A stretch of 64,000 nucleotides of DNA, from assembly GCF_003129565.1 (NCBI RefSeq), contig NZ_QETF01000009.1, forward strand, positions 1 to 64,000, given 5' to 3'. Below are positions 9,331-19,046 of the stretch, in pieces; within the stretch, counting starts at the first letter, position 1; every line of letters starts with the position of its first letter. The stretch is from Salibaculum griseiflavum (GTDB taxonomy: Bacteria; Pseudomonadota; Alphaproteobacteria; Rhodobacterales; Rhodobacteraceae). The notes under the pieces are model-generated. The model was not told where the DNA came from. It did not search any database and saw only the letters and a list, made by a program, of their open reading frames with translations. The position numbers and the translations under genes were made by a program.

Positions 9331-9970
9331 GGAACGCATGGTGGCCCGTGCCGCCCGCGAGATCGCGCCGGGCATGGTGGTCAACCTCGGGATCGGCCTG
9401 CCGACCCGGGTGGTCAATCACCTGTCGGCGGATTTCCCGGTCTGCCTGCACACCGAGAACGGCCTGTCGGGGATTGGTCCGACGCTCGGCTATGACAAGG
9501 CCGACCGCAACCTGATCGACGCGGGCGGGGCCTATGTCTCGACCGTGCCCGGATCGGCCTGTTTCGACAGCGCCACCAGCTTCGCGATCGTCCGGTCCGG
9601 GCGGCTGGACCTGACCATGCTGGGCGCCTTCGAGGTCAGCGCTACCGGCGACCTGGCCAACTGGAAGATTCCCGGCAAGTTCAGCCCCGGCGCGGGCGGC
9701 GGCATCGAGCTGGCCCAGAAAGCGCGGCGAGTCGTGGTCCTGACCACGCAGACCGACCGCGTCGGAAACCCCAAGCTGAAAGAGGCCTGTAGCCTGCCAT
9801 TGACCGCACGGGGCTGCGTGACACGGATTTTCACCGATATGGCGGTGATCGACGTCACACCGGCGGGCTTTGCGCTGGTCGAAACCGCCGATGGGGTCAG
9901 CGCCGCCGAGGTGGCCGAGGCCACCGACGCCCCGCTCGCCCTGCCCGACACCGCCATTCCGACGTTCTGA
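9317..9970 (+). CDS. 3-oxoacid CoA-transferase, subunit B
   Basis: The beta subunit carries the catalytic glutamate in HTENGLSGIG (Glu47 from the chosen start). I start it at TTG 9317 because GGAGG (9303-9307) lies at good spacing, giving 217 residues, the usual ScoB/AtoA length; ATG 9338 is the alternative. The NH2 region APGMVVNLGIGLPT is typical. It overlaps subunit A by 14 bases and should act with it to activate the keto acid for thiolysis. Confidence 0.85.
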   Translation: MSDARERMVARAAREIAPGMVVNLGIGLPTRVVNHLSADFPVCLHTENGLSGIGPTLGYDKADRNLIDAGGAYVSTVPGSACFDSATSFAIVRSGRLDLTMLGAFEVSATGDLANWKIPGKFSPGAGGGIELAQKARRVVVLTTQTDRVGNPKLKEACSLPLTARGCVTRIFTDMAVIDVTPAGFALVETADGVSAAEVAEATDAPLALPDTAIPTF

Positions 9971-9977
9971 GCCGCCG

Positions 9978-11270
9978 ATGTCCGACGATCTGAAAAACCG
10001 CCTGAGCGATGCCGTTGATACCGCCTTCGACCGGCAGATCGCATTCCTGTCCGAACTGACCTCGCATCCCTCGACCCGGGGCAACGAACAATCGGCGCAG
10101 GAATTCATGGCCGGCGAACTGGCCGCGCGGGGTTACGAGATTGACCGCTGGCAGATCGACATCGACGAGATCCGCCACCTGCCCGGTTTCTCGCCGGTGC
10201 TCGGCCCTTACGAGGACGCGGTCAATGTCGTCGGCATCCACCGTGGCCGGGGCGAAAACGGTCGCTCATTGATCCTGAACGGCCATATCGACGTTGTGCC
10301 CACCGGCCCGCTGGACATGTGGGACAGCCCCCCCTTCGAGCCGCGCGTGGACGAAGGCTGGCTATACGGACGCGGCGGCGGCGACATGAAGGCCGGGCTG
10401 GCCTCGAACCTCTTCGCGCTGGACGCGCTGACCGCCTGCGGTTTGGTCCCGGCGGCGGATGTGTTCTTTCAATCCGTTGTCGAAGAGGAATGCACCGGCA
10501 ACGGCGCACTGGCCTGCCTTGCCCGTGGTTATACCGCCGATGCAGCCCTGATCCCCGAACCGTTCGCGGAACATGTGGTTACGGCGCAACTGGGCGTGCT
10601 CTGGTTCCAGGTGCACCTCAAGGGACTTCCAACGCATGTGGCCTATGCCGGCACCGGGTCCAACGCGATCGAGGCGGCCATCCCGCTGATCTCGGCCCTG
10701 CACGAGATGGAGCACCGCTGGAACGCCGCCGAGAACCGCCCGGCGGATTACGCACATATGGACCATGCCCTGAACCTCAATATCGGCCGGATCGAGGGCG
10801 GCGACTGGACAAGTTCGGTGCCCGCCTGGTGCGTCTTCGACGTGCGGATGGGGCTGTTTCCCGGCCAGTCCATCGACGACGCGAAGGCCGAGATCGAGCA
10901 GGTGATCATGGAAGCCGCGCGAGAAAACGCCTTTCTGCGCAATTCCCTGCCCGAGATCGTCTATCACGGGTTCCATGCCGAGGGATACGCGCTGTCGCAG
11001 GATGGGTCGGCCCGCGCCGCCGATGCGATCTCGGCGCTGGAACGGGCACATCACGGCATCACCGGCGACGCGCTGGAACGCGAGGCGATCACGGCCACCA
11101 CCGATGCGCGGTTCTTCGGGCTTTATGCCGATACCCCCGCTCTGGTTTATGGCCCCCGCGCCGAGGCCATCCACGGGTTCAACGAAAGGGTCGAGCTGGA
11201 AAGCATGCGCCGCGTCACCAAGGCCACCGCCCTGTTCATCGCCGATTGGTGCGGCACGGAGAAGGTATAG
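9978..11270 (+). CDS. M20-family deacylase (ArgE/DapE type)
   Basis: A 430-residue zinc hydrolase. Metal and catalytic motifs are NGHIDVVPTG (His103, Asp105), GRGGGDMKAG (Asp136), VVEEECTGNG (Glu169-171) and a C-terminal HGFNE. Family members remove N-acyl groups from amino acids or hydrolyse related amides. It lies 7 bases after the CoA-transferase gene in the same operon, so it probably unmasks an N-acylated substrate or intermediate. It is not of the allantoate amidohydrolase subtype. Start chosen at 9978; the longer frame would overlap subunit B. Confidence 0.85.
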   Translation: MSDDLKNRLSDAVDTAFDRQIAFLSELTSHPSTRGNEQSAQEFMAGELAARGYEIDRWQIDIDEIRHLPGFSPVLGPYEDAVNVVGIHRGRGENGRSLILNGHIDVVPTGPLDMWDSPPFEPRVDEGWLYGRGGGDMKAGLASNLFALDALTACGLVPAADVFFQSVVEEECTGNGALACLARGYTADAALIPEPFAEHVVTAQLGVLWFQVHLKGLPTHVAYAGTGSNAIEAAIPLISALHEMEHRWNAAENRPADYAHMDHALNLNIGRIEGGDWTSSVPAWCVFDVRMGLFPGQSIDDAKAEIEQVIMEAARENAFLRNSLPEIVYHGFHAEGYALSQDGSARAADAISALERAHHGITGDALEREAITATTDARFFGLYADTPALVYGPRAEAIHGFNERVELESMRRVTKATALFIADWCGTEKV

Positions 11271-11273
11271 CAC

Positions 11274-12449
11274 ATGCGTGACGCCGTCATCGTTTCCACA
11301 GCCCGCACGCCCATCGGCAAAGCCTATCGCGGCGCGTTCAACAACCTGACCGCTCCCAGCCTCGCCGCGCCGGCAGTCACGGCCGCCCTGTCCCGCGCCG
11401 GGCTGGAGGGCGGCGAGGTAGAAGAGGCCGTTTTCGGATCGGCGCTGACGCAGGGCACCTCCGGGGTGAATGTCGCGCGCCATATCGCACAGGCCGCCGG
11501 TCTGCCCGACAGCGTCGCCGGGGCAACCGTCGACCGCCAATGTGCCTCGGGCCTCAACGCGCTTGCCATCGCCGGGCACATGGTGCGCTGCGAGGGGGTG
11601 GACGTGGCACTGGCGGGGGGACTCGACTCCATCTCGCTGGTGCAGAACAGCCATTGGAACGGGCACCGCTACCGCGACCCGAACGTGGCGCAAAGCTACT
11701 ACCTGAACATGCTGGACACCGCGGAAATCGTCGCCGCGCGCTACGGCGTCAGCCGTGCAGCACAGGACACCTATGCCCTGCAAAGCCAGCACCGCACCGC
11801 TCGCGCACAAGAAGCGGGGCTGTTCGCCGACGAGATCGTCCCGGTCGAGGCGGTCAGGATCGTCACCGACAAGGCCACGGGCGAGACCCGGCAAGAGGCC
11901 GTGCGGCTGGAGCATGACGAATGCAACCGTCCGGGCACCACTGCCGAGGGGCTGGCCGGACTGGCTCCGGTTCAGGGGGCGGACAAGACCGTCACCGCCG
12001 GCAATGCCAGCCAGCTGTCCGACGGGGCCGCTGCGCTGGTGGTCATGGCCAAAGACGAAGCGGCCCGGCGCGGGCTGACGCCGCTCGGGGCGCTGCGCGG
12101 CTTCGCTGTGGCGGGCGTGGCCCCGGATGAAATGGGTATCGGTCCGGTCGTGGCGATCCCGCGTCTGCTGGAACGCGCCGGATTAAGCATCGCGGATATC
12201 GACCTGTGGGAAATCAACGAGGCCTTCGCCGCGCAGCTGGTCCATTGCCGCGATGCCTTGGGCATCCCGGATGAGCGACTCAACGTGAATGGCGGCGCGA
12301 TTTCCATCGGTCATCCCTACGGTATGTCCGGCGCGCGCATGGCCGGCCATGTCCTGCTGGAGGGCCGGCGCCGGGGCGCCAAATGGGCGGTCGTATCGAT
12401 GTGCGTGGGTGGCGGACAGGGTGCGGCTGGCCTGTTCGAGGTTTTCTGA
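11274..12449 (+). CDS. Thiolase (acetyl-CoA acyltransferase)
   Basis: A 391-residue thiolase with all active-site elements: nucleophile Cys90 in DRQCASG, His in the [15 protein letters not shown] block, and the second Cys in [10 protein letters not shown]. Length and motifs fit degradative or biosynthetic thiolases that split 3-ketoacyl-CoA with CoA. Placed right after a 3-oxoacid CoA-transferase, it would complete conversion of a 3-keto acid to acyl-CoA plus acetyl-CoA. Three bases separate it from the M20 gene. Confidence 0.92.
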   Translation: MRDAVIVSTARTPIGKAYRGAFNNLTAPSLAAPAVTAALSRAGLEGGEVEEAVFGSALTQGTSGVNVARHIAQAAGLPDSVAGATVDRQCASGLNALAIAGHMVRCEGVDVALAGGLDSISLVQNSHWNGHRYRDPNVAQSYYLNMLDTAEIVAARYGVSRAAQDTYALQSQHRTARAQEAGLFADEIVPVEAVRIVTDKATGETRQEAVRLEHDECNRPGTTAEGLAGLAPVQGADKTVTAGNASQLSDGAAALVVMAKDEAARRGLTPLGALRGFAVAGVAPDEMGIGPVVAIPRLLERAGLSIADIDLWEINEAFAAQLVHCRDALGIPDERLNVNGGAISIGHPYGMSGARMAGHVLLEGRRRGAKWAVVSMCVGGGQGAAGLFEVF

Positions 12450-12459
12450 GGAGGACAGG

Positions 12460-13620
12460 ATGAAGACCCTTGCGCAGGAGGAGATCGCCGAACTGACCGC
12501 GCTGCGGCATGACCTGCACCGCGAACCCGACCTCTCGGGCGAGGAAGGCCCGACCGCCGCACGCATCGCCGACGAACTGACGACGCTTGGCGCGGATCGC
12601 GTCTGGCAAGGGCTGGGTGGTCATGGCGTTGCGGCTGAATTTCGCGGCAGCGGGGACGGTCCGACCGTCCTGTTTCGGTGCGAACTCGACGGGTTGCCGA
12701 TCCATGAAATCAGCGCCCTGCCCTACCGGTCCAGGATCGACGGCAAGGGGCATCTGTGCGGCCACGACGGGCACATGGTCACGCTGCTGGGGGTCGGGCG
12801 CATGCTGGCTCGGCGCCCGGCGCGGGGGCGTGTGATCCTGCTGTTTCAGCCAGCCGAGGAGACCGGGGCCGGCGCCGCAGCCGTCATCGCCGATCCCCGC
12901 TGGCCCGAGATCCGGCCCGATTACGCCTTTGCCTATCACAACGTGCCCGGCCGCCCGCTGGGCGAAATCGGCTTGCGGGCGGGACCCGGCAACTGCGCCT
13001 CGCGCGGGATGCAGCTGCGTCTGACGGGCCGGAGTTCCCATGCCGCCGCGCCGGAAGACGGGGTCTCGCCTGCCGCCGCCATGGCGGGCCTGATGGCCGA
13101 GTTGCCCGCCCTGAGCGAGGGCACCATCGGCGATGCGGAGTTCGCCCTTGCCACCCTGACCCATGCGCGCCTGGGCGAGCCAAGTTTCGGGATCGCGCCG
13201 GGCGAGGGGGAATTACGCGTGACCCTGAGGGCCATGACCAATGAACGCATGGACACGCTGATGGCCGAGGCCGAGCGCCATGTCGCCGGGGCCAACGGCG
13301 CCCTGGATGTTGCGCTGTCATGGCACGACGTGTTCCGCGCGGTCGTGAACGATGAGGACGCCACCGGGATCGCCGGCCGGGCCGCCACGCGGCTGGGCCA
13401 CAGCCCCCTTGAAATGGCCCTGCCGATGCGCTGGTCCGAGGATTTCGGGCGTTTCGGTGACGACGGGGCCAAGGCCGCTTTGCTCTATGTCGGCGCGGGC
13501 GAGGACCACCCGCAGCTGCACAACCCCGACTACGATTTTCCCGACGCCCTGACCCCCATCATGGCCGCGCTGTTCGATGCGATCCTGCGCGACCTTCTGG
13601 GCGACGCAGACGCCGGATGA
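12460..13620 (+). CDS. M20D amidohydrolase (hippurate/IAA-amino acid hydrolase type)
   Basis: A 386-residue metallopeptidase of the amidohydrolase branch. It shows LRHDLHREPDLSGEE, the metal-binding Cys-His of HLCGHDGHMVTLL, and FQPAEETGAGA. The start at 12460 follows GAGGAGGA; an earlier in-frame codon lies inside the thiolase. The family hydrolyses N-acyl or N-aroyl amino acids and some cyclic amides. It is the second M20 enzyme of the operon and of a different subfamily from the first, hinting at a substrate with more than one amide or a range of N-acyl forms. Confidence 0.85.
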   Translation: MKTLAQEEIAELTALRHDLHREPDLSGEEGPTAARIADELTTLGADRVWQGLGGHGVAAEFRGSGDGPTVLFRCELDGLPIHEISALPYRSRIDGKGHLCGHDGHMVTLLGVGRMLARRPARGRVILLFQPAEETGAGAAAVIADPRWPEIRPDYAFAYHNVPGRPLGEIGLRAGPGNCASRGMQLRLTGRSSHAAAPEDGVSPAAAMAGLMAELPALSEGTIGDAEFALATLTHARLGEPSFGIAPGEGELRVTLRAMTNERMDTLMAEAERHVAGANGALDVALSWHDVFRAVVNDEDATGIAGRAATRLGHSPLEMALPMRWSEDFGRFGDDGAKAALLYVGAGEDHPQLHNPDYDFPDALTPIMAALFDAILRDLLGDADAG

Positions 13621-14735
13621 TGCCCGACCCTGCCCCGACCTCCTGGTGCACGATTCACCGCGACCGGATTGCCCGGAACCTGGACCTGGCGCTCGGCCTT
13701 GTCCCAACGGGGCGGCGGTTCTGCGCGGTTCTCAAGGCCGATGCCTATGGCCACGGAATCGAGCACGTGGTGCCCCTGGTGCGGGACCGAGGCGTAACCT
13801 GCATCGGCATCACTTCGAACGCGGAGGCGCGCGCGGTGCGTGCGGCGGGCTACACCGGCAGCCTGATCCGGCTGCGCGTCGCCACCCCGCAGGAGGCGGA
13901 GGAGGCATTGCCCGATCATGTAGAGGAACAGGTCTCCACGCCGGACATGGCCCGCCACCTGCGCGCCCTGCGCGATGCGGGCCGATTGCGGACCGGCGTT
14001 CACCTGGCACTCAACGTGGCAGGCATGTCGCGCGACGGGCTCGAGATCGAGAGCAGCGACGGCCGTGATGCCTGCCGACTGATCCTCGACCTGCTTGGGG
14101 TTGCGATCCGGGGCATATGCACACATTTCCCGTCGAACCTGCCCGGGCAATTGCGCGAAAGCGCGGACCTTTTCCAAGCCCAGGCGGCATGGGTTGTCGA
14201 CGCCGGCGGGCTGGACCGGCGCAAAGTTCTTGTTCATGCAGGGTCTTCCCTGACGCTGACCTCGGACACGACGATCGAGACCGACATGTATCGCTGCGGC
14301 GCCGTTCTCTATGGCATCCTGCGGCCCGACCTCGGCTATCGACCCACCATGGACCTCGAGACACGGGTGGTCGGCTTGCAAACCTATCCGCGCGGGGCCA
14401 GCGTCGGCTATGATCGCACCGTCCGACTGACCCGGGACAGCCGGCTCGCCTGCCTGTCGATCGGCTATGAAAACGGATTTGGTCGTATCGCGTCCGGGGC
14501 CGCGAATGTAGCCATCGCGGGCAATCTGGCACCGGTGTTGGGCAAGGTGTCGATGAACGCCATCGTGGCGGATGTCACCGACCTGCCGCAGGTTCAGTTG
14601 GGCGACACCGCGGTGGTCTTCGGAGGCTCCGGTTCCGCCGCGATCACCCCGGAAATGGCCGAGCGGCAATTCGATACGATCATGGCAGATCTCTACACCG
14701 ATTGGGGCCGGCGCAACGCCCGCATTCATCGTTGA
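13617..14735 (+). CDS. alr: Alanine racemase family protein
   Basis: A 372-residue fold-type III PLP enzyme. The lysine is Lys40 in AVLKADAYGHG, the second-domain tyrosine is likely in RGASVGYDRTV, and LSIGYENGFGR matches the C-terminal signature. It overlaps the preceding M20 stop (ATGA) and ends the operon, so it is a catabolic rather than cell-wall copy (inference). It could supply the L or D form of an amino acid used or produced by the aminotransferase, or act on a non-alanine amino acid. Confidence 0.85.
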   Translation: MMPDPAPTSWCTIHRDRIARNLDLALGLVPTGRRFCAVLKADAYGHGIEHVVPLVRDRGVTCIGITSNAEARAVRAAGYTGSLIRLRVATPQEAEEALPDHVEEQVSTPDMARHLRALRDAGRLRTGVHLALNVAGMSRDGLEIESSDGRDACRLILDLLGVAIRGICTHFPSNLPGQLRESADLFQAQAAWVVDAGGLDRRKVLVHAGSSLTLTSDTTIETDMYRCGAVLYGILRPDLGYRPTMDLETRVVGLQTYPRGASVGYDRTVRLTRDSRLACLSIGYENGFGRIASGAANVAIAGNLAPVLGKVSMNAIVADVTDLPQVQLGDTAVVFGGSGSAAITPEMAERQFDTIMADLYTDWGRRNARIHR

Positions 14736-14760
14736 GCCATTGGCTCCGCTACATTTCATC

Positions 14761-14797
14761 GCGTTTTTTTGGAAAGACCCTTCGTCTTTCCCAAACG
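14761..14797 (+). repeat. Long palindrome after the racemase gene
   Basis: GGAAAGAC (14771-14778) pairs with GTCTTTCC (14784-14791) around CCTTC, and the flanks GCGTTT and AAACGC also pair. The T-run lies inside the 5' arm rather than after the stem, so this is not a textbook terminator, but it sits 25 bases past the operon's last stop and before the glcB promoter region. Confidence 0.4.
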
Positions 14798-14918
14798 CCG
14801 AACCGGCATTTCAGCATGTCCTGTGGATGGCGATCTGCTAAGATTGTCCCTCAAATTCACCCTGTGCACGATCGTATACCGCTCCGCGGCCCCGATCGTC
14901 CATGATGCGGGAAATGCC

Positions 14919-17075
14919 ATGTCCAAGACCAACCAGATGACTGAAATCGAAGGCCTGAAGATCGACACGGGCCTCAAGCAATTCATCGAAACACGTGTTC
15001 TGCCGGGTCTGCCGGTCGAGGCCGACCGGCTGTGGTCGGGCTTGTCCGGGCTTGTGCACGAATTCGGCCCCCGGAACCGCGCCCTTCTGGACAAGCGCGA
15101 CCTGATCCAGAGCCAGATCGACGACTGGCACAAGGCGAACCGCGACGGGCCGCATGACCGCATCGCCTACAAGGCCTTCCTGCAAGAGATCGGCTATCTG
15201 GTCCCCGAGGGCGAGGATTTCGAGATCGAGACCGAAAACACCGACCCCGAGATCGCAACTGTCCCCGGCCCGCAACTGGTGGTGCCGGCAACGAATGCAC
15301 GCTTCGTTCTGAACGCCGCGAATGCACGCTGGGGCAGTTTCTATGACGGGCTTTACGGAACCGATGCCATGGGAAGCGCGCCGCCCGCGGGCGGGTTCGA
15401 TGACGGGCGCGGCGCCCGCGTCGTGGCCCGGGCGGCTGTATTTCTGGACGAGGTTTTCCCGATCACCGACACGAGCCACGCCAAGGCGACCCGCTACAGC
15501 GTCGAGGACGGCACGTTGCAGATCGACGGCGCCGCCCTGATCGCGCCCGAGAACTTCGCAGGCTACACGGGTCGGGCCGACGCGCCCGACACCGTGCTCT
15601 TGCGCAACAACGGCCTGCACGTGGAACTGGTCTTCGACCGCGCCCACCCGATCGGCAAGACGACACCTTCGGGGCTGGCCGATATTCGGCTGGAATCGGC
15701 GATGTCCGCGATCATCGACTGCGAGGATTCCGTCGCCTGCGTCGACGCCGAGGACAAGGTTCTGGCCTATGCCAACTGGCTGGGCCTGATGCAGGGCGAT
15801 CTCGAAGAGACCTTTGAAAAAGGCGGCAAGACCATGACCCGCCGCCTGAACCCCGACCGCAGCTATACCGCGCCGGACGGGTCGGACCTGACGCTGAAGG
15901 GCCGGGCACTATTGCTGGTGCGCAATGTCGGCCACCTGATGACCAACCCGGCCATTCTGGACCACGACGACAACGAGATCTTCGAAGGCCTGATGGACGC
16001 GATGTTCACTGTCCTGATCGCCATGCACGATCTGAAAAAGACCAGCGGCCCGCGTAACTCGGTCGCCGGATCGGTCTACGTGGTCAAGCCCAAGATGCAC
16101 GGTCCCGAAGAGGTCGCCTTCTCCGACGCGATCTTCACCAAGGTCGAAGAGGTGCTGGGGCTGCCGCGCTATACCGTCAAGCTGGGCATCATGGACGAGG
16201 AACGCCGCACCAGCGTGAATCTCAAGGAATGCATCCGCGCCGCGAAACACCGGGTCTGCTTCATCAATACCGGTTTCCTCGACCGCACCGGTGACGAGAT
16301 CCACACCTCGATGGAGGCCGGCCCCTTCAGCCGCAAGGACTTCATCAAGCGCAAGGGCTGGATCACCGCCTATGAAAACCAGAACGTCGATATCGGGCTG
16401 GAATGCGGCCTGTCCGGCAAGGCGCAGATCGGCAAGGGCATGTGGGCGATCCCCGACAAGATGGCCGCGATGCTGGAACAGAAGATCGAGCATCCACGCG
16501 CCGGGGCAAATTGCGCATGGGTGCCCTCGCCCACAGCCGCCACATTGCACGCGACGCACTATCACAAGGTCGACGTGATGGCGGTGCAGTCACAACTGGC
16601 CAAGGGCGGGCGGCGTGCCTATGTCGAGGCGCTGCTGGATATCCCGCTGGCCTCTTACCGCAAATGGACGAAGGACCAGATCCGCCGCGAGGTCGAAAAC
16701 AACGCCCAGGGCATCCTCGGCTACGTTGTCCGCTGGATCGACCAAGGGGTGGGCTGTTCCAAGGTGCCGGACATTAACGATGTCGGTCTGATGGAAGACC
16801 GCGCGACCTGCCGCATCTCGGCGCAGCATATCGCCAACTGGCTGCATCACGACGTGATCGGGCAGGAAGAGGTCATGGAGATCATGCAGAACATGGCACG
16901 CGTCGTGGACCGGCAGAACGCGGGCGATCCGTTCTACCGCCCCATGGCGCCCGATTTCGACGGCATCGCCTTCCAGGCGGCATGCGATCTGGTGTTCCTG
17001 GGCCGTGAACAGCCCTCGGGCTATACCGAACCGGTGCTGCACCGGCGGCGGCTGCAGCTCAAGGCACAGGGCTAG
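14919..17075 (+). CDS. glcB: Malate synthase G
   Basis: A 718-residue enzyme (E. coli GlcB about 723) condensing glyoxylate and acetyl-CoA to malate. Recognisable stretches are [55 protein letters not shown], and the conserved [19 protein letters not shown] block. ATG 14919 is chosen as it gives the usual N-terminus ([16 protein letters not shown]). It lies next to ureidoglycine and beta-hydroxyaspartate-cycle genes, so its glyoxylate probably comes from glycolate and purine breakdown; no isocitrate lyase is in view. Confidence 0.97.
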   Translation: MSKTNQMTEIEGLKIDTGLKQFIETRVLPGLPVEADRLWSGLSGLVHEFGPRNRALLDKRDLIQSQIDDWHKANRDGPHDRIAYKAFLQEIGYLVPEGEDFEIETENTDPEIATVPGPQLVVPATNARFVLNAANARWGSFYDGLYGTDAMGSAPPAGGFDDGRGARVVARAAVFLDEVFPITDTSHAKATRYSVEDGTLQIDGAALIAPENFAGYTGRADAPDTVLLRNNGLHVELVFDRAHPIGKTTPSGLADIRLESAMSAIIDCEDSVACVDAEDKVLAYANWLGLMQGDLEETFEKGGKTMTRRLNPDRSYTAPDGSDLTLKGRALLLVRNVGHLMTNPAILDHDDNEIFEGLMDAMFTVLIAMHDLKKTSGPRNSVAGSVYVVKPKMHGPEEVAFSDAIFTKVEEVLGLPRYTVKLGIMDEERRTSVNLKECIRAAKHRVCFINTGFLDRTGDEIHTSMEAGPFSRKDFIKRKGWITAYENQNVDIGLECGLSGKAQIGKGMWAIPDKMAAMLEQKIEHPRAGANCAWVPSPTAATLHATHYHKVDVMAVQSQLAKGGRRAYVEALLDIPLASYRKWTKDQIRREVENNAQGILGYVVRWIDQGVGCSKVPDINDVGLMEDRATCRISAQHIANWLHHDVIGQEEVMEIMQNMARVVDRQNAGDPFYRPMAPDFDGIAFQAACDLVFLGREQPSGYTEPVLHRRRLQLKAQG

Positions 17076-17080
17076 GGATG

Positions 17081-17109
17081 AAACGGCGGGGCGACCCGCC
17101 GTTTTTCTT
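17081..17109 (+). terminator. Rho-independent terminator of glcB
   Basis: AAACGGCGGG pairs with CCCGCCGTTT around a GCGA loop, and T-rich sequence (TTTTTCTTTT) follows. It begins 6 bases after the glcB stop and cleanly separates glcB from the ureidoglycine gene. Confidence 0.9.
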
Positions 17110-17236
17110 TTCAATCGGGACAATACGTGAAATTTTCAAACCGGGCAGATAAGTCCTATTCGGCCCTTAACGGTGGTCTCGCGCGCCCCAGCACCGCATA
17201 TTTCCATAACGCACCCAACCGGTTCCAGGAGCCTCC

Positions 17237-18055
17237 ATGACCAACAGCTATTACGCACCCAAGGGGGGCCACCCGGGCCAGGACCAGCTGCTGACCGACC
17301 GCGCCGTCTTCACCGAGGCCTATGCGGTGATCCCCCGTGGCACGATGCGCGATATCGTGACCAGCTTCCTGCCTTTCTGGGACGACACCCGCGCCTGGGT
17401 GCTGGCCCGACCCCTGTCAGGTTTCGCGGAAACCTTTTCGCAATACATCATGGAGGTGCAGCCCGGCGGCGGCTCCGACCGGCCCGAAACCGACCCGGAC
17501 GCCGAGGCAGTGCTATTCGTTGTCGAGGGCACTGCGGCACTGAAAGTGAACGGCACCTCTCATGAATTAACCCCCGGCGGCTATGCCTATCTGCCCCCCG
17601 CCGCAGAATGGACCCTGCACAACAAGGGCGATGTGCCGCTGCGCTTTCATTGGATTCGCAAGGCCTACCAGGCGGTCGAAGGGCTGGACGCACCGGATGT
17701 TCTGATCCTCAACGAAAACGACATCGCGCCGTCCCCCATGCCCGGCACCGATGGGAAATGGGCCACGACCCGCTTCGTGGACCCGGCCGACATGCGCCAT
17801 GACATGCATGTCACCATCGTCACGTTCGAACCCGGCGCGGTGATCCCCTTTCTGGAAACCCACGTCATGGAACACGGGCTTTACGTTCTGGAAGGCAAGG
17901 CCGCTTATCGGCTGAACTCGGACTGGGTCGAGGTCGAGGCCGGCGATTTCATGTGGCTGCGCGCCTTCTGTCCGCAGGCCTGTTATGCTGGCGGGCCGGG
18001 CCGGTTCCGCTACCTGCTTTACAAGGACGTGAACCGGCACATGCCCTTGCGCTAG
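17237..18055 (+). CDS. allE: (S)-ureidoglycine aminohydrolase, bicupin
   Basis: A 272-residue tandem cupin (AllE/YlbA/UGLYAH). The first cupin spans about residues 60-140 (YIMEVQPGGGSDRPE... LFVVEGTAALKVNG). The second spans about 190-265 and carries the metal-site block FLETHVMEHGLYVLEGKAAYRLN. It converts S-ureidoglycine to S-ureidoglycolate plus ammonia, the step before AllA. AGGAG precedes the ATG. It is separated from allA, puuE-uraD and uraH by the bhc operon. Its stop overlaps that of bhcR by 4 bases (convergent). Confidence 0.92.
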   Translation: MTNSYYAPKGGHPGQDQLLTDRAVFTEAYAVIPRGTMRDIVTSFLPFWDDTRAWVLARPLSGFAETFSQYIMEVQPGGGSDRPETDPDAEAVLFVVEGTAALKVNGTSHELTPGGYAYLPPAAEWTLHNKGDVPLRFHWIRKAYQAVEGLDAPDVLILNENDIAPSPMPGTDGKWATTRFVDPADMRHDMHVTIVTFEPGAVIPFLETHVMEHGLYVLEGKAAYRLNSDWVEVEAGDFMWLRAFCPQACYAGGPGRFRYLLYKDVNRHMPLR

Positions 18056-18882
18056 TCCACCGCGCCGCCGATCGCGCGGGTCAGATCACGCGCCGCGTTC
18101 ATCACCGGAACGGACAGCCGATCTATGTCGTCCAGCCCCACCCGGCTTGTCGGGCCGGATACGGAAATGCCGGCCACCGCCTCGCCCGTCATGTCGAAGA
18201 CCGGGGCCGCGATGCAGCGCATGCCGTCTGTCTTTTCTTCATTGTCCACGGCATACCCCTGTGCGCGTATCCTCGCCAGGTCGTCGCGCAGCGCGGCCTT
18301 GTCCGTGAAGGTCTGAGCCGTGAAGGCCTGCAAAGGCCCATCGCCCAGCACCCGCCCCATCCGCCGGTCCTCCATATGCGCCAGGAGCGCCTTGCCGATG
18401 CCCGAGGCATGCATTTCCGACAGCGTGCCCGGCGGAAAGAAGGCGCGGATCGTGGCATTGGTCTCCACCTGGCCGAGGAACAACACCGCACCCTCCTTCT
18501 CGATTCCGAGGTTCGCGGTTTCGCCCGTGTCCTCCATCAGCTTGCGCATCACGGGTCGGGCGCGATCCACAAGGCTGGTGCGCCGCAGGAACCGCGCACC
18601 GATGACAAAGGCGCGCGGCCCGATATGCCAGACCTGTTCGCGCCCCTCGAACTCGACCAACCCGCGCCCTTCCAGCGTGACGAGGATGCGGTAGACCGTA
18701 GCTGGGGACTGGCCGGTTTCCTCGGCCAGCGCCGAGAGCGGCAGGCCGCCGGTCTGGCTCAGGAACTCGAACACCTCCATCGCGCGGTCCAGCGATTTGA
18801 TCGTGTTCTGCTCGGACTTGTCGTGCCAGTCACGCGGACGGCCCCGGGCGCGGCGCGGTGTCGAGTCTTGCTTGGCGGACAT
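18052..18882 (-). CDS. bhcR: IclR-family regulator of the beta-hydroxyaspartate cycle (BhcR)
   Basis: A 276-residue IclR protein. The winged HTH covers about residues 26-85 (LPLSALAEETGQSPATVYRILVTLE) and the effector domain 100-270 (FLGQVETNATIRAFF, GEAVAGISVSGP). The start at 18882 has GGAG upstream; a longer frame from 18930 would run into the operator. It diverges from bhcABCD, as in Paracoccus denitrificans, where BhcR responds to glyoxylate (knowledge of that system; conservation here is inferred). Inverted repeats in the shared intergenic region are its likely sites. Confidence 0.9.
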   Translation of the reverse strand: MSAKQDSTPRRARGRPRDWHDKSEQNTIKSLDRAMEVFEFLSQTGGLPLSALAEETGQSPATVYRILVTLEGRGLVEFEGREQVWHIGPRAFVIGARFLRRTSLVDRARPVMRKLMEDTGETANLGIEKEGAVLFLGQVETNATIRAFFPPGTLSEMHASGIGKALLAHMEDRRMGRVLGDGPLQAFTAQTFTDKAALRDDLARIRAQGYAVDNEEKTDGMRCIAAPVFDMTGEAVAGISVSGPTSRVGLDDIDRLSVPVMNAARDLTRAIGGAVD

Positions 18883-18908
18883 GGCAGCTCCGGAGTATTG
18901 AAAGACTA

Positions 18909-18989
18909 TTTCATTATATGAAAAACACAAGTGACTGACAACATGTCATATTTTTCGAAACCTCTTTTTTGAAAAATAATTTCAAAAAA
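18909..18989. promoter_or_regulatory. Candidate BhcR operators between bhcR and bhcA
   Basis: Two strong inverted repeats lie in the 164-base AT-rich divergent region. One is TTTCAT-TAT-ATGAAA (18909-18923). The other is a 10-bp perfect repeat with arms at 18965-18974 and 18980-18989, core TTGAAA-AATAA-TTTCAA. IclR-family proteins usually bind such palindromes. The second site is 58 bases from bhcA and could cover its promoter. Confidence 0.6.
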
Positions 18990-19046
18990 ATTTCCTCGGC
19001 CAGAAAGCTTTCCTATGCTCGCTTCGAACACGTAAAGGGCAAATCT

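Noticed and set aside
10362-11915. A 517-codon minus-strand open frame across the M20 and thiolase genes
   Set aside because: Antisense shadow in GC-rich DNA; the plus-strand proteins have full active-site motifs.
9978-13620. Either M20 enzyme as the missing allantoate amidohydrolase
   Set aside because: Motifs match the ArgE/DapE and hippurate-hydrolase subtypes, and both genes belong to a separate operon with aminotransferase, CoA-transferase and thiolase.
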